Shown here in pieces: positions 58,601-64,000 of a stretch of 64,000 bases of DNA (its first letter is position 1; each line of letters opens with the position of its first letter). Made by a program: the position numbers and the translations under genes. The notes below the pieces were generated by a model. The model searched no databases, was not told the DNA's origin, and saw only the letters and a program-made list of their open reading frames with translations. This DNA is from Petrosia ficiformis (Eukaryota; Porifera; Demospongiae; Haplosclerida; Petrosiidae): contig OX345636.1 in assembly GCA_947044365.1 (NCBI GenBank), positions 58,717,537-58,781,536 of the forward strand. The letters run 5' to 3'.

Positions 58601-61143
58601 CTTATAAGATTATGATACATACAGTACATATCAGATGCAACTTAAGAGACAGACGCGTTTCACACGTAGCGTAAACGCATGCATCATAAATTGGAACGCG
58701 TTCGTAGTTCAACCCACACGCGTTGGTAGTTGAATGCGCACGCGTTGGCGTACATGCGTTTAGCACACACGTAAACGTGCACATTAAGAGGGGAGGGGCT
58801 AGGTGCAGGTGTGTTGCTGTTGTTTATTTTTACTGTTGTAGTTGTTCTTATTCCGCAGCTGCTATCTTCTGTAAGTTTTCATTTATAAGAGCTAATGATT
58901 GAACAGTTAATTAATTAAGTTGATTGTGAAACTTTGAGATTGATTTTTGTGATTATAATAATTATATAAATTATAATAAAAATAACAATAATATATATAT
59001 AATTATATATATATATATATATATATTCTTCACTAAAACTCCTGTTTCATCATCTTCAACTAATATTCTTGTACAAGACAATATGCTGCTACTTTCTGAC
59101 AGAGAAGAGTTGAACCTGGACAAAAATCATTTACTCGCTGGAATTTGTCATGACCAGTGGCTTTACTACGTACATGTAGAAACAATATTATAATTTCAGC
59201 AATTATTATATATATATATACATGTATATATATATATATATATATAATTATAATAATGTACTTACCAAACTTGGTCGAATAATATCCAGTTCTCTGAGAT
59301 GGCGAACAAAATTATGTAAGCTATAGTTAATATCAAGAATTGTATACAAGTCTCTTTAATAACTAAAAAAAACCTCAAGTAAGCAGGAGAAAAGACAAAA
59401 CTTCCACATGAGATTTCATTTGAACGCCCTGCCCACTGGCAAAAATAATTTAATGATTGAGCCACGCCCGCGAAAGGATTGCGTTTTGTATGCGCGTGCG
59501 TTTGCATCTATATCTCCTGTCAAACGCGTAACGTTAAACGCGTTCAACAATAAATGTGTACGCGTTCGACAAAAATTCGCCCGCGTTCTACACGGGTGTG
59601 CCTCTTAAGTTGCATCTGATATGTACTGTAAGTATATTATACAGTTTACCTAAACCAATAATAGGGTGTAATTATAATGATTACATGTACATGTGTATGT
59701 ATACTTAATTTGGTGTTGGACATGTATGTCCTTTAAGAGTGTTATAATGATGTAACATCAAGTGTCAGTTGGGTCAGTCCAAAGGGGTGTGGTTACTGGT
59801 TACTGCATTTGGGTGTGGTTTGATGTTACTTTCTTTTATTCATCATCACATTTAACATGCCTATAAAGTCATAAATGTATATTCATAACTAGAGAATGTG
59901 ACCTATATAGTAAGATAAAATTAATAACACTTCAGTAATTGATGACAAAAGACAGCAATTAATGTACAAGTATGTGTGACAAACACAAAAAGGAAATTGT
60001 CCCCACAATAAAGGGACTAGAGTTTTTGTGTATGTACATGTACACATATAGTGTATATAACATTTCCACATGCTTTTCTATGACCAGAGAATCCATCCCA
60101 CATATACATTGGACATTTAATTTCCATTGTCCTTATATATAATTACACTTGTATTACATTCATGTATAGTTAAGGAAATTATTAAACTCTGGGAGCTCTG
60201 TCAATTGATAATCATTAAACATAATAAGTAGGAAATGTTATTATAATTATAATTTCCCACACCACAATATTTATACTATCATACCATACCCGTTATTACT
60301 GACTCAACCTCCTGATGTCATATACTTATATACATGTATGAATAGTAGTACATTGTGTATATAGATAATAATGTATACTGAGAACTTCAATATCTGTGAA
60401 TATAAAGACATACATGTACCCACATGTTCAAGCCATACTCACATACATGAAACACACTCCATTGGTCTTGTGTTCTATACTCAGACTGTGAATGTAATGA
60501 CCTTTAATTTCTTTGTGTATGTAAATATTTACCCAAGTCATTATATACATGTAACCATTATAATTACACTCTATTACTGGTTCATGTAAACTGTATAATA
60601 TACTTATGTATCATAATTTTATAACTATAATTATTATAAAGTGAGTACACAGCTTGTATATTACATGTATGTATATCTATTGCAGTAAACCTCTTTTACA
60701 TGTACATGTATTTCCTTAAACACCTTTTTATTTTCAAATTCAACTTGTTTTTATAAATGTGATGATGAATATCATGTAACAAATTGTATAAAATCTAAAC
60801 TGTATACCTAGTCAATTCTAAATGATATACACAATGTACATATAAATCAGAGATTTCTACGAGCTTTAACATTATCTACCTGACAAGTTTACAATCATTC
60901 ACCTTTCTGCTTTTCTGACAGTAATGAAGCTTGATATCAGCTTTTATCTCTTCATTATGATACAGTTGTTGTTAATATATACATTGTACATGTACATGTA
61001 TATCAGGATGATGTATTAATACTCCACTCTCTATACAGAATATGAGGATCTTTTGGGCGATTCGGTATGATGATGAGAGGGAGGTGGAATCACTAATTAG
61101 TGATTCCAAAACAGATATAAACTGGACTAACGAAGCTTTTCCT
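46692..61143 (+). CDS. ankyrin-repeat-like gene, three short exons recognised, open at 3' end
   Basis: Exon 1 (46,692-46,718) encodes MSEDEKDQL and ends at GTGAGT. Exon 2 (51,993-52,082, after TATAG, before GTTAGT) encodes 30 residues, DSDLWNAYERNDRDAVKSIV plus ten more. A third exon (61,039-61,143, after TACAG, before GTAAGT) encodes NMRIFWAIRYDDEREVESLI and then SDSKTDINWTNEAFP. All junctions are phase 0, so they splice in frame. LWxAxxxxDxxxVxxIV and FWAIRYDDEREVESLIS..TDINW match the first helices of ankyrin repeats, usually protein-binding scaffolds. Introns of 5.3 and 9.0 kb are filled with MITEs, SINEs and tandem arrays. Further exons should follow beyond 61,143. The link between the exons is inferred from phase and sequence style; exon 3 could belong to a paralogous gene. 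Confidence 0.55.
47290..48870. mobile_element. candidate DNA transposon with inverted ends around a two-exon gene
   Basis: GTACTTATAAAACCAGGAAC at about 47,479 is mirrored at about 48,779-48,798 (GTTCCTGGTTTTATAAGTAC). Weaker similarity extends outward on both sides (CCTAGGATTGA at about 47,300 and its inverse at about 48,840). The outer limits and a target duplication are unclear. A sequence at 47,515 (TAGTCTCGCGTATCCCAGAC) resembles the tip of the 5.2-kb transposon TIR. Confidence 0.5.
47819..48683 (-). CDS. small unidentified two-exon gene
   Basis: Exon 1 (48,683-48,562) starts at an ATG and encodes MAVYIDLTNQLSPVKKKFKK, an acidic EDEEEEC stretch and VIVSDDEAFEIDL, ending in phase 2 at GTAAGT. 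A second open exon (48,016-47,819, after AACATTTAG) encodes DTIDDIKADDLGVWVHKGKP and continues to YYPHKHTPTLIN and a stop. The phases do not match (2 versus 0), so a small exon between them is missing from this model, or one boundary is wrong. IDLT...VIVSDDE could be SUMO-interaction-like. The function is unknown. The location between inverted repeats suggests a transposon passenger gene. Confidence 0.45.
48880..50595. other. intron sequence, AT-rich, dense in TACATGTA
   Basis: No supported exons. ACATGTAC/TACATGTA palindromes cluster at 49,240-49,470 and 50,180-50,360. Confidence 0.4.
50600..50960. repeat. G/C-homopolymer-rich dispersed repeat
   Basis: TTTAGGGGGGGACGGGGGTTAG, two CCCCCCTT tracts and C15 near 50,887 contrast with the AT-rich surroundings. 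CTGTATTTAG and CTAAATTCAG at the two edges are inverted, suggesting a MITE. Confidence 0.5.
50960..51990. other. intron sequence
   Basis: No gene was recognised; several ACATGTACATGTA clusters. Confidence 0.35.
52083..53210. other. intron sequence
   Basis: No gene was recognised. Two diverged copies of a AGCTTCTTAGATACCACATTTA-like segment (about 52,359 and 52,853) suggest a local duplication. Confidence 0.35.
53217..53500 (-). mobile_element. tRNA-derived SINE, copy with full tRNA-like head
   Basis: In minus orientation, about 125 bp of leader precede a tRNA-like cloverleaf (53,373-53,301), then a linker, a TTTC-rich stretch and CTCGGATAACATCAT. The linker carries TTGCCTCAGGTG, which mirrors CACCTGAGGCAA at the tRNA end. 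A second copy starts immediately at 53,503. The peptide SWVRIPPEA read through the T arm is the common mistranslation of tRNA-derived repeats. Confidence 0.8.
53301..53373 (-). tRNA. tRNA-like sequence inside the SINE (probably not a functional tRNA)
   Basis: GCCTTGG pairs with CTGAGGC (two wobbles). The A box TAGCTCAGTTGG, D stem GCTC/GAGC, anticodon stem TCTGT/GCAGA, T arm GTGGG-TTCGAAT-CCCAC and B box GGTTCGAATCC are all present. The anticodon loop reads CCGGAGT, giving GGA with C instead of the invariant T33, and there is no long variable arm as a Ser tRNA would need. It is therefore an RNA polymerase III promoter relic in a SINE. Confidence 0.6.
53503..53625 (-). mobile_element. SINE copy 2, truncated
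   Basis: The tail, (GAAA)n, the CACCTGAGGCAA/TTGCCTCAGGTG hairpin and the T arm (GGATTCGAACCCACGACACT) are present. The anticodon and D arms are missing. Confidence 0.75.
53860..54120. repeat. TACATGTA-rich tract
   Basis: A dense run of ACATGTAC, ATACATGTATATAC and related palindromes; the short frames on both strands are artefacts. Confidence 0.7.
54173..54268 (-). mobile_element. SINE copy 3, truncated
   Basis: ATGATGTTATCGGGGATGTA, (GAAA)n, ACACCTGAGGCAATGG and TTGCCTCAGGTGGGATTCAA; truncated within the T arm. Confidence 0.75.
54300..55480. repeat. 18-bp-module tandem array, left arm
   Basis: Modules such as CACAATAGTCAGTACTGT (18 bp) and CACAATAGTCACTATTGT repeat for about 1.1 kb. A 30-bp module with ATGGCCACAATAGTCACTACTGTCACATTAGGC leads the array. 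The 18-bp period keeps several frames open (CHNSQY- and TIVTV-type repeats), which are not genes. Confidence 0.95.
55481..56282 (+). other. interior between inverted arrays, overlapping open frames
   Basis: The plus strand is open from the array to 55,794 (KLLQHKRILGINFFCSKMVD...) and then in another frame at 55,751-56,092 (...GRPYTQCVDESHEVPLHGSL...FIHGIDYIPETVSS). The two overlap by about 40 bp and look like one frame broken by an indel. No family was recognised. It could be a captured gene fragment. Confidence 0.35.
56283..57200. repeat. degenerate 18-bp-module array, right arm (inverted)
   Basis: GTGACAATAGTGACTATTGT and GTGACAGTAGTGACTA are the reverse complement of the modules at 54.4-55.5 kb, but much more diverged. 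Confidence 0.8.
57190..57600. repeat. inverted repeat L1 (mirror at about 59,900-60,215)
   Basis: TTGACAGAGCTCCC.GTA, ATTTCCTTAACTATACATG, ACATGTGGGATG..TTCTCT and TTACTGAAGTGTTATT recur in reverse complement and reverse order at 60,215 down to 59,925. Confidence 0.8.
57700..58169. mobile_element. MITE of about 470 bp with CAGGGTTGGGGC ends
   Basis: CAGGGTTGGGGCTGATTA on the left and TAATCGGCCCCAACCCTG on the right are inverted repeats. The interior is rich in GATTATGATTA. No exact target duplication abuts the ends. A related AAGGTTGGGGTCAATTACTA end occurs at 4,113. Confidence 0.7.
58200..59900. mobile_element. TIR element of about 1.7 kb containing a nested mariner-like element
   Basis: Arms at about 58,200-58,375 and 59,690-59,900 are inverted (GGTCACATTCTCT, AAAGAAAGTAACATC, GTAACCAGTAACCACAC). 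Part of the interior (58,400-58,620 plus 59,629-59,655) is duplicated, inverted, at 60,587-60,840. Confidence 0.65.
58622..59628. mobile_element. 1,007-bp mariner-like non-autonomous element with TA duplication
   Basis: The ends CAGTACATATCAGATGCAAC and GTTGCATCTGATATGTACTG are perfect inverted repeats, followed inward by TTAAGAG. TA flanks both sides. The empty site survives in the duplicated copy at 60,587-60,625, where a single TA (60,605-60,606) stands between the same flanking sequences. The interior is rich in ACGCGTT-type motifs near both ends. No intact transposase; short frames at 58,602-58,784 and 59,262-59,608 have no motif. Confidence 0.85.
59900..60230. repeat. inverted repeat R1
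   Basis: Mirror of 57,190-57,600. Confidence 0.8.
60587..60840. repeat. inverted duplicate of the element interior, with empty mariner site
   Basis: TATAAAGTGAGTAC..AGCTTGTATATT and TTTTATTTTCAAATTCAAC are the reverse complement of 58,400-58,620. Confidence 0.85.
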
Positions 61144-61823
61144 GTAAGTGTCATTCTATACATTAATACCTAAAATGTCATGTTTTTATGATTTTAATTA
61201 ATAGTTATTATGATTTAATAATTATTATTGAATATCCATTCTATTATGATGGTATATACTAGATATTATTATGAAATGTTATTTGTGGTAATTTGATTGT
61301 GGATATACTGACAAGGAATATTTCATTATTGTTAACATTGTCTTCATTATTTATGTAAATGTCTTATGAAGTTCCTTAACAATGTTTAATATTACTATTT
61401 TCATTTCTCCCTTCCTATGATTGGTTCCATGATCAATGGTATAGACAGGAAGTTATTGTTCGGTGAGGGGGAGAGGGGCTTACAAAAGGAGATAGGCATA
61501 CATAGTGTACTGTACTGCAATTTTTAGCTTATTAGTTATTCATGAGGGCATGCTTTTGACTACAAGCTGGTAAATTAATCCATGTACAATAATTATAATC
61601 TATTGAATTATGACACAAACAAACCAAATCAACATTATAATTGATGTATGTTATTATAAGAATTCAGTGTTTGGCAAAATGTTCATTTTAAATTAATTTA
61701 TTAACCTCATAGTCTACTGTTTCAACTACTTGTAATTATTTAGGTCAAATATATGATATAATCTAGTATTTATTCATACACACATTACCTTTATTGTCTC
61801 ACTAACATAAACACATACACTCA
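61144..61823. other. intron or flank of the ankyrin-like gene
   Basis: No further exon was recognised. Confidence 0.35.
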
Positions 61824-62134
61824 CAGGGGTGGATACAGGATTTATTGTATGGTGGGGTTGATTCATAAAGGGCGTGGTAAATTAATTAACGAAAGAAAAA
61901 GGTCCTCTAACATCGATTTCTGGAAGATGCGCCTCAAATGTTGTTAAATGAAAGCCTTCAAAATGTCTTCTACTGGAATTCTCTCCTAGTAATGCATAGC
62001 TATCACAGCCATGTCTGAAAAGTGTTCTTCTGTGAATGAGGATCGTGTATAAGTCTTTCAAAGTTCAAATGTTTGGGGGGGGGGGTTGCAACCCCACAAA
62101 CCTCCCCCCCCCCCCCCCCCTAAATCCGCCCTTG
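61824..62134. mobile_element. 311-bp MITE with ACTCA target duplication
   Basis: The ends CAGGGGTGGATACAGGATTTA and CTAAATCCGCCCTTG are inverted, and ACTCA abuts each side (61,819-61,823 and 62,135-62,139). A G10 tract and a C16 tract lie just inside the right end. Confidence 0.7.
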
Positions 62135-62258
62135 ACTCATACAAACATGTATTTACAAACATACATACTCACACAAACATAATTCACACAAATATATACA
62201 TACACATTGTCTATTCCTTTAATGATATAAAGTACCAATATACAATGTATCCATAGAG

Positions 62259-63194
62259 GTGTTAGGATTGGGTTTAACAAAATTTCCTGTACACTGGCTA
62301 CCTAAATTACATAAAAATCCTTACGGAAAGAGATTTATTGCTGCTTCACATAAGTGTACCACTAAGGCATTATCTAAACTTCTTACCACATGTCTTACTA
62401 ATATAACTACTCATTTTAAAGAATATTGCCATGGCATTTATAATAATACCGGTGTTAACTGTTTTTGGATAATTAATAATTCACAACAGGTCCTTGATAA
62501 ACTTCACACAATTAATCACTTTTCTAATGCAAAAAAATTTGATAGCTTTGATTTTTCTACACTGTATACTAGTATTCCACATATCTCTTTAAAATTGGCA
62601 CTTACGGCTCTCATACAGGAAGCATATAGAGTTAGAAATTGCATATACCTAGTTGTAAATAAGTTTGGTAAAGCATATTGGTCAGACATACATGTACCAT
62701 CTAAATCTAGTTGTAGCAAAAATATTAAAGAGGATAAACTGATAGAAATGCTGGAATTCCTGATAGATAACATTTACATTAAAGTAGGTAAAGAAATATT
62801 TAGGCAGCAAGTAGGAATTCTGATGGGTACTGATTGTGCCTCTTTTTTAGCTAATTTATTTTTATTCTATTATGAATATAACTATATGAAAGATCTTATC
62901 AAAAGTAATATACACTTAGCTAAACAGTTTCCTTACACTACCAGATATATTGATGATCTTTTAACATTAAATAATAATAGATTTACAAAAGTTATTCCTA
63001 ACATATATCCTCCTGAGTTAGAACTCAAAAGAACTACTGAGAGTCCCACTATGCTATCCTATTTAGATATATTAATTACAATAGAAAATGAGAAATATCA
63101 CACTACCATTTTTGATAAAAGAGACAATTTTGGTTTTAATATACAGTATAGCGGAACAAGGTATAATATTATAGAGAAAAAAGTATCCCTATGA
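62259..63194 (+). pseudogene. reverse transcriptase palm fragment, second retroelement lineage
   Basis: This frame of 311 codons has no internal stop. WLPKLHKNPYGKRFIAASHK (about 13-32) is the N-terminal RT block and FDFSTLYTSIPHISLKL is motif A (about 97-113). VGILMGTDCASFLANLF is motif B (about 186-202), TRYIDDLLTLNNNRF is motif C with DD (about 229-243), YLDILITI is at about 269, and IFDKRDNFGF at about 284. The sequence style is that of Penelope-like or related RTs in invertebrates, distinct from the element at 29-31 kb. No endonuclease domain follows, and after DNFGF the sequence drifts to a stop. It is truncated at both ends, yet the RT core is open, which suggests a young insertion or fragment. 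Confidence 0.8.
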
Positions 63195-63279
63195 CTGCTT
63201 TGTGGTGTCCATCATTCAGTAATCATGGCTAACTTTATGATGCCTGAAACACATCAGCCTATTATAGTTATTATTTTGA

Positions 63280-63585
63280 TTATCTACTCTGTTTACCTTT
63301 TAAAGAACCTTGTAGAATATATTTCAGGTAGAATAGCTAGCTATTAGTTCCAGTTTCTACGTAAACTACACAGCTTTCTTTCTGCTGGTCTGTAGAGCTT
63401 GATTGCGCGTTCTTTTACGCCACGCCCATTAATTGACCGAGCCCCCGGGAATGATGTAACTTCCTTAACTACGTATACAACGCATACTCGCGTAAGTGGA
63501 CACAAGAAAATATATATATATACATACATCGAACCCGTGGGAAAGCAATCATAGGGATGGCCCTGCGGGCCATAAAAATTTGGAG
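63280..63585 (+). repeat. dispersed repeat family C, copy 2
   Basis: Reverse complement of 36,870-37,153, ending in GGGATGGCCCTGCGGGCCAT and AAAA. Confidence 0.7.
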
Positions 63586-63712
63586 GGGAAAAATTTTCGC
63601 GTTTTTCGTGGTTGAAGTAAATCCGCGAAAATTTAACCAACGAAATAAACTAGACCGCACCCGTACACGTGATATTATATTAATTATAGTCAGCAAAGTG
63701 CAGATAATATGG

Positions 63713-64000
63713 CGTTAATTCGTTATTTTAATTAAACCTATTGCTAAGAAAGAAGATCAGGATCATGGGCTACCAGAACCCCGTGGTACACTTTCAAGGA
63801 TCATACCTTCCTCTTCCATAGCTTCTGCAAACACGAAGGTGAGGGCGACGATGGCAGAACTGAAGTCATCCCCCTCCAGTAGTCAAAGAAGAGGAACATA
63901 TACTAAGTATACTACCGAGCAGAAAGCCCAGATTGGCAAGAGAGCAGCGGAGGAGGGTGTAGTTTCTACTATTCGATATTACGCCAAAAGGTACCCCAAC
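63713..64000 (+). CDS. N-terminus of a transposon-like ORF, runs off the window
   Basis: The frame is open from about 63,713 to the end. An ATG at 63,851 begins MAELKSSPSSSQRRGTYTKY, then TTEQKAQIGKRAAEEGVVST and IRYYAKRYPN. The pattern YT.EQKA.IGKRAAE.GV..T.RYY.K.YP is a helix-turn-helix-like N-terminal segment seen ahead of pogo/Tc1-type or related transposon ORFs. The start is uncertain because the frame is also open upstream (DQDHGLPEPRGTLSRIIPSS). The window is too short to name the family. Confidence 0.5.

Noticed and set aside
60371..60589. 72-aa ORF
   Set aside because: It lies in AT-rich repeat flanks and has no motif or splice context.
63344..63696. Minus-strand ORFs of 98 and 75 codons
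   Set aside because: They overlap the dispersed family C repeat and carry no recognisable domain.

Overview
The window looks like a metazoan nuclear genome segment that is very AT-rich and crowded with repeats. Its genes have short spliceosomal introns, with GT..AG boundaries that restore reading frames exactly. It also carries Penelope-type and non-LTR reverse transcriptases, hAT, mariner and piggyBac-type DNA elements, many TIR-bounded MITEs and a tRNA-derived SINE. The palindrome TACATGTA recurs throughout. A demosponge or another early-branching animal fits best, but this is inferred from overall character and not from a search. No bacterial, viral or organellar operon is present.

Layout. 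0-2.2 kb: a possible piggyBac-derived exon, then a 149-bp tandem array carrying TGACGTCA and ATTTGCAT. 2.2-7.2 kb: AT microsatellites, a foldback MITE, a decayed hAT transposase split by a TTAA-type MITE, and a decayed Ulp1-like protease with a PHD-like finger. 8-15.1 kb: short tandem arrays of about 27, 57 and 69 bp, a retroelement-type PD-(D/E)XK-like ORF and several MITEs. 15.6-28.6 kb: a satellite of 64-bp monomers, about 200 copies, with higher-order structure. 29.3-31.1 kb: a Penelope-like element with RT and GIY-YIG domains, broken by one frameshift. 32.5-36.6 kb: a large inverted repeat. 37.6-39.4 kb: three intact-looking enolase exons on the minus strand, with the connecting and C-terminal exons not visible. 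41.2-46.4 kb: a complete DNA transposon. 46.7 kb to at least 61.1 kb: a plus-strand ankyrin-like gene whose tiny exons are separated by repeat-filled introns. 62.2-64 kb: an isolated RT palm ORF and the start of another transposon-like ORF.

The most interesting object is the element at 41,158-46,365. It has TIRs of about 73 bp (the first 59 bp identical) and a perfect 9-bp target duplication (GATTATACT). It holds two intact convergent genes. The first is a six-exon, 972-aa protein resembling the uncharacterised DUF6589 family, with an N-terminal CxxC...CxxC finger, and is the candidate transposase. The second is a three-exon, 436-aa RecQ-like helicase. A 0.2-kb MITE at 39.8 kb has the same TIR design, which suggests mobilisation in trans. 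All family names come from motif recognition; no database was searched.
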